A stretch of DNA of 60,388 nt from Anaerolineae bacterium (GCA_022843745.1 JALHNB010000037.1:7688-68075); one strand, 5' to 3'; shown: positions 1-9,501, numbered from the stretch's first letter. Numbers and translations are program-made. The notes: generated by a model from the sequence alone, not told the origin.

Positions 1-2
1 AC

Positions 3-2252
3 GGTTGGCGCAGCGAAGAAATCGTCGGCAAAACGATTGGAGAAGTCTTGCAATCTCGCTTCGAGTCTGACGAGCAGCGCGATTTGCTGGTGCAGGATTT
101 TCTCGCAACCGGCTTCTGGAGCGGTGAAATCGTCCAGCTTCACAGGCATGGCTCAGAGCTTCATTTGCTGGCCTCCATCACCCTGCTCAAAGATGAGATT
201 GGCCCTTTTGGTGTTATCGCCATTATCGGAGATGTCACCGAGCGTAAGGAGCAGGAACGCCAACTGCGTTACTATGCCAGCTTACAGGAAAACGTGAGAG
301 ATGCCGTCATCTCTCACGATCTGGAATTCCACATTCAAACCTGGAATCTCGCTGCCCAAAGAATTTATGGCTGGCAGAGCGAGGAAGTCATTGGCAAAAC
401 CACCGCAGAAGTGCTGCATACCCACTTTGAATCAGAAGAACTGCGCCAACAAGCGATGGATGAGTTATTCAGGGAGGGTCATTGGCAGGCCGAAACGACC
501 CAGCAGCACAAAGATGGAACCCTCATACATATTCAAATATCCCTGGTTTTGCTCAAAGACGGCTATGGTAAACCTTACGGCATTGTCGCGGTCAACCACG
601 ACATCACCAAGCGTAAGAAGGCCGAACAGGAACTCCAGGCGAAAATCGTGCAGGAGCGTGAATTCCAGAAGTATCTTGAGGCGCTGCCGAAGATCACGAT
701 TGAACTCATGAAAATTGATTCGTTGGATGGGCTTTATAAACGTGCAGTGGAACTGGGGCGCGAACACCTGGGATTCGAACGCCTGGGTCTGTGGCTCTAT
801 GATGCCGAACACGCACTAGCGCTGGGCACCTATGGTGTCGATATCATGGGCAACCTGGTTGATGAGCGCCATCTCCAGGCTGACCCTGCCGAAATGTCCA
901 GCATCATGATGCAGTCATTAACCATTCAGGATCGCTTCGTCTTTGTCGAACAAGTGCCCCTGTACACCAGCCTTGAGCCAGTCGGTTTTGGCTGGAATGC
1001 CGTAGCGGTTTTATGGAATGGTGAACAAAATCTGGGTTGGCTGTCTATTGATAACGGCGTTCAGCATAAGCCCATTTCTCAGGCGCTGCTGGATATTCTG
1101 ACGATTTACAGCCTGAAACTCGGCAGCCTGATTGCGCTTAAGCAGGAACAGATCGCCTTGCGCGAAAGTGAATCGCTCTATCGCCTCGTGGCGGAGAATA
1201 TTACCGATCTCATCGCACGTTATGACCCGGACGGGCGATTTCTCTACGTCTCCCCTTCCTGCCGGACGATGCTCGGTTATGAGCCGGAAGAACTGCTGGG
1301 ACACCTGGCGATGGAATTCGTTCATCTCGACGATGTGTGGGCGCTTCGGAATATGTACGCAATTGCCGTGAAGGAACATCGTGTTTTGCTCTCGATTATC
1401 TGCCGTTACCGCCATAAACAAGGCCATTATGTCTGGATCGAAAGCGGTGGCCGGGCTATCTATTCCGAAAACACAAACGAGATCGTGGAAATCGTCACTT
1501 CCGCCCGCGATATTACCCAGCGTATCAAGGACGAAGAGGCCCTCCAAAAGGCCTTTAACCTGGAGAAGGAATTGGGTGAACTCAAATCGCGCTTTGTTGA
1601 GATGGCCTCGCACGAGTTTCGTAATCCGCTGGCTGCTATTCTATCCTCATCGGGTATGCTGGCGCGTTATCGAGACCGCATGGATGCCTCGCAGATCAAT
1701 CAAAAATTGGACGGCATCGGAGAACAGGTGAAGCATCTCACCGACATTATCGACGATGTGCTGAACCTGGGACGCTTACAATCGGCCTACAGTGATTTTA
1801 GACCTGTCGAGATGGATTTTGATGGTTTTTGTCGCGAAATCGTCAGCGAATATCAAAGCCAGGTCGAAATGACTCACCAGTTTGTCTATACCTCCGAGTC
1901 TATCCAGGCTATGCTCAATATGGATAAAAAACTGATGCGCGAGGTCATCACCAATCTGATTTCAAACGCCATCAAATATTCCCCCGCAGACAGCTCCGTT
2001 TTCATCAACCTCGAACACATCGGCGACTCCATAAATCTGAGCGTTCGTGATGAGGGAATCGGCATCCCCGCCGCCGATCTCAGGCATCTGTTTGAGCCGT
2101 TCCACCGGGCGGGCAATGTCGGGCGGATTTCGGGTACCGGGCTGGGCTTATCCATCACCAAACAGGCTGTTGAGCTGCACGGTGGCGACATCACGGTAAA
2201 AAGCGAGGTCAACATCGGGACGACATTCCTGGTGAGTATCCCCACAGCCTAG
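3..2252 (+). CDS. Soluble multi-PAS/GAF sensor histidine kinase, 5' end outside window
   Basis: A two-component sensor kinase expected to autophosphorylate on histidine and pass the phosphate to a response regulator. The frame is open from base 3, and the TTG at 48 falls inside a PAS domain, so the true start lies upstream. Visible order: end of a PAS domain with a TERKEQE linker, a second PAS, a GAF-like segment (about 700-1140), a third PAS (about 1150-1530), then HisKA and HATPase. The phospho-acceptor His is in SHEFRNPL (codon 1611-1613). The N box, DEGIGIP and GTGLGLSI ATP-lid motifs are intact. I see no membrane segment, so it probably senses a cytoplasmic signal. The kinase half closely resembles the kinase at 2648, which suggests duplication. 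No response regulator is adjacent. Confidence 0.93.
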   Translation, partial: GWRSEEIVGKTIGEVLQSRFESDEQRDLLVQDFLATGFWSGEIVQLHRHGSELHLLASITLLKDEIGPFGVIAIIGDVTERKEQERQLRYYASLQENVRDAVISHDLEFHIQTWNLAAQRIYGWQSEEVIGKTTAEVLHTHFESEELRQQAMDELFREGHWQAETTQQHKDGTLIHIQISLVLLKDGYGKPYGIVAVNHDITKRKKAEQELQAKIVQEREFQKYLEALPKITIELMKIDSLDGLYKRAVELGREHLGFERLGLWLYDAEHALALGTYGVDIMGNLVDERHLQADPAEMSSIMMQSLTIQDRFVFVEQVPLYTSLEPVGFGWNAVAVLWNGEQNLGWLSIDNGVQHKPISQALLDILTIYSLKLGSLIALKQEQIALRESESLYRLVAENITDLIARYDPDGRFLYVSPSCRTMLGYEPEELLGHLAMEFVHLDDVWALRNMYAIAVKEHRVLLSIICRYRHKQGHYVWIESGGRAIYSENTNEIVEIVTSARDITQRIKDEEALQKAFNLEKELGELKSRFVEMASHEFRNPLAAILSSSGMLARYRDRMDASQINQKLDGIGEQVKHLTDIIDDVLNLGRLQSAYSDFRPVEMDFDGFCREIVSEYQSQVEMTHQFVYTSESIQAMLNMDKKLMREVITNLISNAIKYSPADSSVFINLEHIGDSINLSVRDEGIGIPAADLRHLFEPFHRAGNVGRISGTGLGLSITKQAVELHGGDITVKSEVNIGTTFLVSIPTA

Positions 2253-2647
2253 AACCTGTCTGGAGATTCATCCCCTATCCCCCGACCCCTTTCCCCATTG
2301 CATGGAGAAAGGGGAGAAATACGAACTCAGCAGGGGAAATCCAGGCCATAAATGCGTCGCAAATCGAATTATCAAACAGCTTCTTCAGCCTGCGAATACA
2401 CTGCCCTTGACGAAAATCATTCGCTCGCTATCGCGTTTTGCTATGAATATTCCCAACATGTGCTGGTTGATTTCGATGCTGAGATGCCCACACTATTGTT
2501 ATAGTACAGATTACGTCCTACAATAGTCAGAGGCGAAGGGGTTTTAGCGCATATTGGATTCTTGAGGTCGAAACACACCCGATAATCCAGCCGATTCTGT
2601 GGTCAGATTATCCCCAACATTTTCTATTACGTGGCAAAGGTAAGGGT
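2253..2647. other. Intergenic region between paralogous kinases
   Basis: About 395 bases with no convincing gene. It holds a degenerate GC-rich hairpin of the family seen elsewhere (2286-2314). A short open frame across it (2302-2526) reads through that repeat and has no recognisable product. A TATAGT-like element near 2500 could be a -10 box, but I see no matching -35. Confidence 0.6.
2286..2314. repeat. Intergenic hairpin repeat, family A (diverged)
   Basis: CCCCTTTCC and GGAGAAAGGGG arms surround a short loop. It resembles the TTGGAGAGGGG hairpins found between genes throughout the window, but has drifted. Confidence 0.6.
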
Positions 2648-3997
2648 ATGTTTAAAGACGATGAAACGGTCTTTCATGCCATCGTTGATGGGATTCCTGA
2701 TGGAGTTATGATTGTCGATCAGCACAACACGGTGCAAATGGCAAACGAGGCTGCTCGCGCGCTCCTCGACGTGTTCCCTGGTGCTCAATTTCCGTTCCGC
2801 ATGATCAACGGCCAGATCGCTCTGACAAACCGGACTTTTGAACTTCGCGTCAGCGATATGCCCTGGGGTGATGAAGTTGTTCATCTGGCGATGCTGCGTG
2901 AAATGAGTGAGGGCGAATCCCTTTACCGCGTATTGGCCGACCACATTTCCGATATGGTCTCCCGGTACAGTCTGACCGGCGAGTTTACCTATGTCTCCCC
3001 TTCCTGTCAGGCGATGCTGGGTTATGAGCCTCATGAGCTTCTCGGTCATTCCGGCATGGAATTTGTTCATCCCGATGACATCGAAATGGTCATGACGCAC
3101 TACGCAACTGTCATCATGGAGCGCGTACCTTCGCTCTCGCTCACTTTCCGCTACCGCCACAAAGCCGGACATTATCTGTGGGTCGAAACCTTGGGGCATG
3201 CCATCTATTCCGAAACGACGGGCGAACCGCTGGAATTGATTACGTCCGGGCGCGATGTGACGGCACGTGTGCAAAATGAGGAAGCGCTGCGGCTGGCCTT
3301 TGAGCGCGAAAAAGAACTGGGCGGACTCAAGTCGCGTTTTGTGACGATGGCCTCGCATGAATTCCGCACACCGCTGACCTCGATTTTGTCGTCTACCGAA
3401 ATCCTCATCCGCTACCGCGAACGCATGGACGAGGCGCAGATAGACGAGAAGCTGACGCTGATTACGGACCAGGTCAAGCACCTGACAGACATTATGAGCG
3501 ATGTCCTGAATCTCGGACGCTTACAATCCCGACAAAACGAATTCAAACCCACACCCGTGGATTTCAGCGAACTTTGCCGCGAAATGATCGGTGAATTCCA
3601 GAGCCAGCAAAAAATCACGCATGAGATTGTTTATACGCATACGCAAACCCCGCTGATCCTCAATCTGGATCGGACTCTCATCCGTCATGCGCTCACCCAT
3701 CTACTTTCCAACGCGGTCAAATATTCGCCCGTTGACAAGCCCATTTCGGTCAGCCTGACGCACGACCATGATGCAGCCCTGTTACAGGTGCGTGATGAGG
3801 GAATCGGCATCCCCAAAACTGAAATCCAGCGCGTATTTGAACCTTTTCATCGGGCTGGCAATATCGGCACGATTTCCGGTACAGGGCTTGGGCTGCCCAT
3901 CGCGAAAGAAGCGATTGAGCGACATGGCGGCACGATCTCGATTGAGAGCGAAGTAAACACAGGCACGACCTTCACCGTCCGTATCCCGCTGGGTTAA
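2648..3997 (+). CDS. Soluble PAS-PAS sensor histidine kinase
   Basis: A 449-residue cytoplasmic sensor kinase. A short N-terminal PAS-like segment (1-75) is followed by a full PAS domain (about 88-205). HisKA carries the phospho-acceptor His237 in SHEFRTPL, and the ATPase shows SNAVKYSP, DEGIGIP and GTGLGLPI. The ATG at 2648 follows a purine-rich AAGGTAAGG. From the PAS domain to the C-terminus it aligns almost continuously with the kinase ending at 2252, including the shared QVKHLTDI and LNLGRLQS stretches. It is therefore probably a tandem duplicate with a different sensory head. There is no transmembrane segment and no neighbouring receiver protein, so its partner is unknown. Confidence 0.93.
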   Translation: MFKDDETVFHAIVDGIPDGVMIVDQHNTVQMANEAARALLDVFPGAQFPFRMINGQIALTNRTFELRVSDMPWGDEVVHLAMLREMSEGESLYRVLADHISDMVSRYSLTGEFTYVSPSCQAMLGYEPHELLGHSGMEFVHPDDIEMVMTHYATVIMERVPSLSLTFRYRHKAGHYLWVETLGHAIYSETTGEPLELITSGRDVTARVQNEEALRLAFEREKELGGLKSRFVTMASHEFRTPLTSILSSTEILIRYRERMDEAQIDEKLTLITDQVKHLTDIMSDVLNLGRLQSRQNEFKPTPVDFSELCREMIGEFQSQQKITHEIVYTHTQTPLILNLDRTLIRHALTHLLSNAVKYSPVDKPISVSLTHDHDAALLQVRDEGIGIPKTEIQRVFEPFHRAGNIGTISGTGLGLPIAKEAIERHGGTISIESEVNTGTTFTVRIPLG

Positions 3998-4270
3998 CAT
4001 CGCGCCTCGCCAGGGCTTCAAAAGTGGCCGGAATAGATTCCGGCATTCTCCATTTCCTTAACACTTCAAACTATGCGACCTCATGTAGTATAAATATAGA
4101 ATTTTCAACACCTTTATACTTCACCTTAAAATTTAACTTCGACAACGAATCATCACGGTGTTCGGGCGTATTCAACATGTCCCGATCCATTGTCGCACGT
4201 CAATTTTAAGGCACTGAAAATTCGAAAATGGCGCTACAGTTTTTATCTACTTTTGGGGAGCAATGATTAT

Positions 4271-5161
4271 ATGATTCGCAAGATGCTTATATTCATGTTG
4301 GTGTGCTTGATTGGCGTGATCCCTGCTTTTGCGCAAGACGAAGAAAGCGATGCGGCCTACGCACCCTGCACGGAAGAGGAGTTGACAGCTACGCTTGAGG
4401 CAATATCGACGTATAACGAGGCACTGGCTGAACTGGGTGATATTGGCGCTGGCCCGCAGGATGCCGCCTATGGCGCAATTCTCGCCGCCTATGACAGCTT
4501 CAGCTACGAATTCTGGTATACGCTTCACCCCGAACTGCCCGGCTGTGCCGAAGCGCAGGCGGTTGCCCTCAACGTTGGCATGATCTATGACGAATATCTG
4601 ACCATCGGACTGCTGCACAACATCGCGGCCTGGGCGACTGCCAGCGGCGATACTGACTCTGCCGATGTCTTTACCGCCAGCGCCGAAGCTCGCTCCGCTG
4701 TGATGGCCGAAAGCGTCGATCTGATGGAAGGCATCACCGCCGAGGATATGTCGGCCTGGATTAACAGCGATGGCATGGAATATTGTGACGAAGAAACTTT
4801 TAACGCCTCGCTCACAGGTATCGGCGAATATTTCAGCAGCCTGGGCGAACTCCAGAGCCAGATCAGCGAAGACGTTGGCGAAAATCTGGCAGCGCTGATC
4901 GTATCCGATACCGCTGCTCAGACCTATTGGAGCGATGTCTACCCTGCCGTGAGTGGCTGCTATGAAGCCGATTATTATGGCTGGGAAGCAGGCCGTATCC
5001 TGGATGAAACCACGATTATCACTGCGCTGGCGATCAATGCGACACTGGAAAGCGAAGCTGGCAACACCGACGTTGCCGAAATGATGGCCGCGAGTATCGA
5101 AGCGCGTTCCGAAGGTCTGGCAGCATACACCGAAGCTGTCTTTGGAACTACCGAAGAATAG
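4271..5161 (+). CDS. Secreted protein with an internally duplicated Cys-pair domain
   Basis: An exported protein of unknown function, 296 residues. The ATG at 4271 is chosen because it opens a clean signal peptide (MIRKMLIFMLVC..., cleavage likely after AFA-Q) and follows GGGGAG at 4255-4260. An in-frame ATG at 4190 would bury that signal. The mature part is two copies of a helical, acidic module of about 130 residues. Each has a Cys pair 58-59 residues apart (C33/C92 and C172/C230), an aromatic-rich segment before the second Cys and a closing ASxEARS element. The Cys pairs suggest one disulfide per module. A hairpin terminator follows at 5186. I do not recognise the family. Confidence 0.8.
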   Translation: MIRKMLIFMLVCLIGVIPAFAQDEESDAAYAPCTEEELTATLEAISTYNEALAELGDIGAGPQDAAYGAILAAYDSFSYEFWYTLHPELPGCAEAQAVALNVGMIYDEYLTIGLLHNIAAWATASGDTDSADVFTASAEARSAVMAESVDLMEGITAEDMSAWINSDGMEYCDEETFNASLTGIGEYFSSLGELQSQISEDVGENLAALIVSDTAAQTYWSDVYPAVSGCYEADYYGWEAGRILDETTIITALAINATLESEAGNTDVAEMMAASIEARSEGLAAYTEAVFGTTEE

Positions 5162-5185
5162 ATAAGTTCTATCTGAAACGAGAAT

Positions 5186-5211
5186 CCCCTTCATGTAGTG
5201 AGGGGGTTTTT
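5186..5211 (+). terminator. Rho-independent terminator
   Basis: CCCCTTCA pairs with TGAGGGGG (one G-T pair) around a 5-base loop and is followed by five Ts. It lies 25 bases after the stop of the secreted-protein gene. Confidence 0.85.
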
Positions 5212-5219
5212 GATTTCAG

Positions 5220-5849
5220 ATGAAAACCGTATACTGCAATTCTGATAAGATATCTCGCGAGCAGAAAGTGAATCCGGAATACGTCCTTCATAAAGAAAAT
5301 GTCGATTTCCTGACGAGTGAACGGGAAACGCTGGCGCACGAATCAGAGGTTTTGGACAATATTCGTAATCAAATCCCGCATGATCTGCCCATCATCTTTG
5401 CGGATTTGGGGTTTGCCTTTTTCATGCTATTTACCTTTGTTCCGGGCGTTGTTCTGGGATGTGGAACAATTCTGGCTATTGCATCTTTAATACAAAGGTT
5501 TCACCTGACCACCCTTCTAATGGCTGTGGTCACTGGTTTTTTGGCGGGTATTTTCCTGACACTGGCTGTCGCTATGGCAGCAAACTTCATATTTTTTGTC
5601 TGTAATTTTCACGGCAAACAACCTGATCTTCGCGCCTATAAACGGTTGATTCAGGATCGTAAGATTGTTGAAGGCGTAGTGACGAAGGTTGTCCGTGAAA
5701 ATGAAAAAATGACGATTTCATTTGAGTTTTTGGTCGTGAAAGCGCGTGTTAAAATTCAGCGGGTATATACTACGAGCTTCGTGAGAGAGTTCAGGCGGGG
5801 TGATAAAGTGATTGTGTTATATGGTAATTTTGCAGCGGTACTTTTATAG
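5220..5849 (+). CDS. Two-helix membrane protein, DUF3592-like
   Basis: A membrane protein of up to 209 residues with no assigned function. Two long hydrophobic segments (about residues 57-85 and 95-125) are followed by a soluble beta-rich tail (about 140-209). The layout resembles DUF3592-type proteins and is loosely similar to the gene at 57985. The first ATG (5220) lies only nine bases after the terminator T-tract, so it leaves no room for a promoter or ribosome site. A downstream start such as the GTG near 5268 is plausible. Base composition is more AT-rich than the neighbours, which may point to transfer. A good terminator follows. Confidence 0.65.
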   Translation: MKTVYCNSDKISREQKVNPEYVLHKENVDFLTSERETLAHESEVLDNIRNQIPHDLPIIFADLGFAFFMLFTFVPGVVLGCGTILAIASLIQRFHLTTLLMAVVTGFLAGIFLTLAVAMAANFIFFVCNFHGKQPDLRAYKRLIQDRKIVEGVVTKVVRENEKMTISFEFLVVKARVKIQRVYTTSFVREFRRGDKVIVLYGNFAAVLL

Positions 5850-5860
5850 CTGTTTCAGAT

Positions 5861-5889
5861 AATGCAGTTTGCTAATTGCTGCATTTTTT
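5861..5889 (+). terminator. Rho-independent terminator
   Basis: AATGCAG pairs exactly with CTGCATT across an 11-base loop and runs into a T-tract, 12 bases after the membrane-protein stop. It separates this gene from the convergent LRR gene. Confidence 0.8.
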
Positions 5890-5938
5890 CACCTATGTCA
5901 TTGGGATTTTATATGACTACACGAAGTAATTTGCTTGA

Positions 5939-6880
5939 TTAACAATATACCACGCACCCCCGCGCCTCAAGATCGCCCAACCACCCCGGGAGCGACAGAT
6001 GCTTACACCAGCGCAGATCGAGCCTTTCCAGGCGTGGCAGGTCAGCAATACCCGCCGGGAGCGCCGTCAGCAAATTATTTCGCAAGTCCAGGTGCGTCAG
6101 ATTTTTCAACTCTCCCACTGACTCCGGCAGCGCCGTCAGCCGATTATTGCGCAAATCCAGCCGTGTGAGATTCTTGAGCGCACCAATCGACTCCGGCAGA
6201 GCCGCCAGCGGATTGTTCAGCAGGTACAGTTCGCGCAAATTCGCCAACTCCCCTATCCTCTCCGGCAGCGCCGTCAGCCTGTTATTCATGAGGTGTAGTT
6301 CGCGCAGTTCGCCCAGGTTGCCAATCGACTCCGGCAGACTCGCCAACTGATTGTTGTACAGCCGTAGTTCTTTCAAGCTGGTCAGATTACCAATCGACTC
6401 CGGCAGCGCCGTGAGCAAATTATCCGTGACATTCAGATACGCCAATTGACGCATATTCTCAAACAGGGATTCCGGCAGCGCGGTTAAGCGGTTGTCGCTC
6501 ATGTAGAGAAAATATTTCAGATTCGTCAGATTTTTGAGCGATTCCGGCAGCGAAATCAGCGCGTTATGCCCGATGTCCAGTGTGTGCAGATGGGTTAGCC
6601 TGCCGATACTCTCCGGCAGCGCAGTTAAATCGCTGCTGTGAATATACAGTTCGCGCAAATTCGTCAGGTCGCCGATGTCCTCCGGCAGCGTTTTTAGCGG
6701 ATTATCGCCGAGATACAGCGTTTCGAGGGTCGTCAGCCGCCACAACCACGCTGGCAGTACCGTGAGCTGATTTTTCATCACACGCAGTTCGCGCAGGTTT
6801 TTCGATTCGGCAATCCTGTCTGGCAGAATCCCCAACTGGTGCCCATCCAGATCAATTTTTTCAGGCTGTGATGCTGGCAA
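5939..6880 (-). CDS. Cytoplasmic leucine-rich-repeat protein
   Basis: A 313-residue solenoid built almost entirely of 12-13 leucine-rich repeats of 23 residues with the pattern LPESIGxLxxLxxLxLxxNxL. Two repeats carry a one-residue insertion. Such solenoids bind other proteins; no enzyme domain, signal peptide or membrane helix is visible, so a partner must supply the activity. The start is a TTG at 6880, supported by AAAGGA nine bases upstream on the minus strand. It follows the VOC gene (6910-7269) by 29 bases on the same strand, so the two are probably co-transcribed. Near-identical repeats at the DNA level suggest recent unit duplication. Confidence 0.88.
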   Translation of the reverse strand: MPASQPEKIDLDGHQLGILPDRIAESKNLRELRVMKNQLTVLPAWLWRLTTLETLYLGDNPLKTLPEDIGDLTNLRELYIHSSDLTALPESIGRLTHLHTLDIGHNALISLPESLKNLTNLKYFLYMSDNRLTALPESLFENMRQLAYLNVTDNLLTALPESIGNLTSLKELRLYNNQLASLPESIGNLGELRELHLMNNRLTALPERIGELANLRELYLLNNPLAALPESIGALKNLTRLDLRNNRLTALPESVGELKNLTHLDLRNNLLTALPAGIADLPRLERLDLRWCKHLSLPGWLGDLEARGCVVYC

Positions 6881-6909
6881 ACGAATATCCTTTCACGGCA
6901 CATCTCCGA

Positions 6910-7269
6910 TTATTCCGCGACTGGCTGCCACAATTCGATGCGGTGGCCTTCCGGGTCGTGCAGATAAAACAGATAAGCGCCCCATTTTTTGCGGATGGGG
7001 CTGACCGCGATCTGCTGCGCGACAAAATCGGCGTGGGTTTCGTGAACATTGGCAATCTCCCATGAGAGCGTGATGCCCTGCCCCTCTACGCTGTCAATCG
7101 TCGCGCGGCTTTCATCGGCAATGCTCAGGTATGCGCTGGCGGTGAGCCGGAACTCGATAAACCAATCGGTCTGATGGCTGACCGGGAACGCGAAAATTTC
7201 GCGATAAAAAGTGACCGTTTCCCGCCATTTGCGGCAGTAGAGAATAGTGTTCGTCCGCTGGATGTTCAA
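6910..7269 (-). CDS. VOC-superfamily protein (glyoxalase/bleomycin-resistance fold)
   Basis: A 119-residue single-module vicinal-oxygen-chelate protein. The hallmark C-terminal strand YLFYLHDPEGHRIELWQP is present with its metal-ligand-type Glu, and the N-terminal beta-alpha-beta unit starts NTILYCRKWRETVTFY. The fold binds a metal or a small molecule; the substrate cannot be read from sequence. The start codon is TTG at 7269 with AGG upstream at normal spacing. It lies between the TPR kinase and the LRR gene on the same strand, so the three may form one transcription unit. Confidence 0.85.
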   Translation of the reverse strand: MNIQRTNTILYCRKWRETVTFYREIFAFPVSHQTDWFIEFRLTASAYLSIADESRATIDSVEGQGITLSWEIANVHETHADFVAQQIAVSPIRKKWGAYLFYLHDPEGHRIELWQPVAE

Positions 7270-7337
7270 ATGATGCCTGGATTCCGATTGAGTTGTTCAG
7301 ATTATGCCCGCATTCCGCTATGGTATTGGATATTCAA

Positions 7338-9143
7338 TTATGCCTGCTTTCCGGCGTTGAGCGGGATCGTCACCGTCACGGTTGTGCCGCGCCCGACCTC
7401 GCTCACCAGCACAATCGAGCCATCCAACAGCGCAACATCGTGTTTTACCAACGCCAGCCCAATGCCATTACCCCCCACTTCGTTAATATTGCTGCCGCGC
7501 ACCAACACGTCAAACACGGCTTCCTGCTCATCCTGCGGTATACCAATGCCAGTGTCTGAGATGGTGATCGTAAGCGTCTGATCCTGAACCTCTAGCATGC
7601 AGGTGACGGTATCCGCTGAGTATCGAATGGCGTTGGTGAGCAGATGAAGCATCACCTGTTCCAGCACTTCGTGATCCGAAAACACCGATCTCGTACCGCT
7701 GTGTATCGTCAGCGCAATACGATCCGCCGTATGGGTGCGTTCAGAAGCCAGTTTGATCGCCGAGGCTACCAGATCTTGCAGATCAACCGGCGCTGGATTC
7801 GGTGTACGAACCTGGCTCAGGCCGCGCAGCACATCCAGAATATCGTCCAACAGCGTTTGCAGATGGCGGAACTGATTGTCGATCTTATCCCCATGCCCTG
7901 CTTTTTGTTCAGGGGTCAAACGGTCTGAATAGCGTGTCAAAATATCGAACGAAGCCCGCAGCACGGTTAAGGGTGTACGAAATTCATGAGAAAGACGGTT
8001 GAGGATATGCGTTTTTACGCGCGTCATTTCCAGATTTTTTTCCAATGAGATTTCCGCCCGCTGGCGTTTCAGCCGTTCCGCCATTTCAGCTTGCAGCGCA
8101 TTATTCTTCTGACGTTCCAGTTCTGTTTCCCGGCGTGCGGTATCCAGTTGATAAATAACTTTGAGAACGGCGAGCCGGCCACGTCCCTCATTCTCATCCA
8201 GTCGATTGCGTATGTCCTCGGCCTCCCGTTGATATTGCAAGGCCTTTTTGTACTGCCTGCGCTGTTGATAAATGTCTGAGATGCTGCGATTCACATTCGA
8301 AAGCGGCATCAGATCGAATTTCTGGGAGGCATCCCGCGCTTGTATAAAAGTTTGAAGGGCATCCTCCTCACGTCCCTGCTTCAAATAAATAGCAGCGACC
8401 ATCGCCAATGCGTCTGTGGGGTTCGAGCCGATTTGCCCAATCGCTTCCAGCGCTTCCTGTGCATATTTCAAAGCGTTGTCCCAGTCCTTCAGGCTCATGT
8501 AATACTCGGAAAAAACCAGCAAAATCTCAATTTGCGCGTTGATAAATTGAGTTTGTTTCGCATCATCCAGTCCCACTTGCATCATGTGGAGACCTGTTGA
8601 AATATCTTGCAGCGCCAGGTATGAATTGGCAAGGTTCATGTAAAAAAAGCCTCTGGGGATTGTTAGCTGGTGTTCTTCGATGACCGCCAAACCTTTTTTA
8701 CCATAATGCAGTGATAACTCATAATCCTCAGACATCGCGCAATAGACGCCCAGATCACTCAGAGCCATTGCCAGCAGTTCCCAATAGTGATGTTCTTCTG
8801 CCAGGGCGATTAACTCCTCGACCAGTTGAATACCTTCTCGCCTTTGTCCAGCATAGCTGTAACAGACATGCAGATTCAACAGCGCATATCCATACTCTTC
8901 TGTTAAGTGATGCGCCAGGGCAAGCTGCGCAGCTTCCTGTCCAGGTTCTATCGACTTTACGCAGTTGACTAAGCGGTTATAGCCCCAGCCCAGGTAGTTG
9001 AGGCTGCGAACCACAGACCGGACATCATCAATTTCTCTGGCAATGGTCAGGGCTTCTTCGGCGACTTTAATGAGCTGCGTATAATCGTTCCACCGCAGTT
9101 GGTGCGCTTGCTCGAGTAACCTTTCCAGAGCAGTGATGGACAT
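7338..9143 (-). CDS. TPR-sensor soluble histidine kinase
   Basis: A 601-residue kinase whose N-terminal 330 residues are tetratricopeptide-like helical repeats. A coiled-coil linker (about 335-370) leads to HisKA with phospho-acceptor His386 in SHEFRTPL. The ATPase domain shows LLTNAIRYS, DTGIGIP and GNGIGLAL. There is no membrane segment, so input probably comes from protein-protein contacts. The ATG at 9143 follows an ideal AGGAGG. It transcribes toward the VOC and LRR genes. The GNGIGL box replaces the more usual GTGLGL but should still bind ATP. No cognate regulator is adjacent. Confidence 0.92.
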   Translation of the reverse strand: MSITALERLLEQAHQLRWNDYTQLIKVAEEALTIAREIDDVRSVVRSLNYLGWGYNRLVNCVKSIEPGQEAAQLALAHHLTEEYGYALLNLHVCYSYAGQRREGIQLVEELIALAEEHHYWELLAMALSDLGVYCAMSEDYELSLHYGKKGLAVIEEHQLTIPRGFFYMNLANSYLALQDISTGLHMMQVGLDDAKQTQFINAQIEILLVFSEYYMSLKDWDNALKYAQEALEAIGQIGSNPTDALAMVAAIYLKQGREEDALQTFIQARDASQKFDLMPLSNVNRSISDIYQQRRQYKKALQYQREAEDIRNRLDENEGRGRLAVLKVIYQLDTARRETELERQKNNALQAEMAERLKRQRAEISLEKNLEMTRVKTHILNRLSHEFRTPLTVLRASFDILTRYSDRLTPEQKAGHGDKIDNQFRHLQTLLDDILDVLRGLSQVRTPNPAPVDLQDLVASAIKLASERTHTADRIALTIHSGTRSVFSDHEVLEQVMLHLLTNAIRYSADTVTCMLEVQDQTLTITISDTGIGIPQDEQEAVFDVLVRGSNINEVGGNGIGLALVKHDVALLDGSIVLVSEVGRGTTVTVTIPLNAGKQA

Positions 9144-9300
9144 ATTCCACCTCCTGTAAGCGATGTTACAGAATAATGTTTATGCTTATCACTGTAGCAC
9201 GTTTTATCTAAGCGCGTGACCTCACACCTACCAGGGCAAACCCGTATCTGCTCAGGTATGGGCAGAGTATCGAGTTTTTAACCGGGTTTGTTGCGCTAAA

Positions 9301-9420
9301 CCCCTCCCCCGACCTTTCCTTCGGTCACCCATTTCGCAAGCTCATTGAGAGGGGAGTCATGCGCTCTTGAAGTCCCTCTCTACGAGCGAAGCGAAGTGGG
9401 GAGGGATTTAGGGAGGGGTT
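9301..9420. repeat. Compound intergenic repeat, family A
   Basis: Two facing GC-rich units: CCCCTCCCCGACC...GAGAGGGGAGTCAT followed by TCCCTCTCTAC...GGGGAGGG and GGGAGGGGTT. The same two-unit arrangement recurs at 43752, 47060 and 53190. Confidence 0.75.
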
Positions 9421-9501
9421 AAGATTCTGCCCCTACCTGAGTAGTTACACCCTGTTACAATCTTTTCAACGGTTCACAAAAGATTTTAATAGGTCTGGAA
9501 A

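Noticed and set aside
48-50. TTG at 48 as the start of the first kinase
   Set aside because: The reading frame upstream already encodes PAS-domain sequence (EEIVGKTIGEV), so the gene begins outside the window.
2302-2526. A 74-codon frame between the two first kinases
   Set aside because: It starts inside a hairpin repeat and its translation shows no folded-protein pattern.
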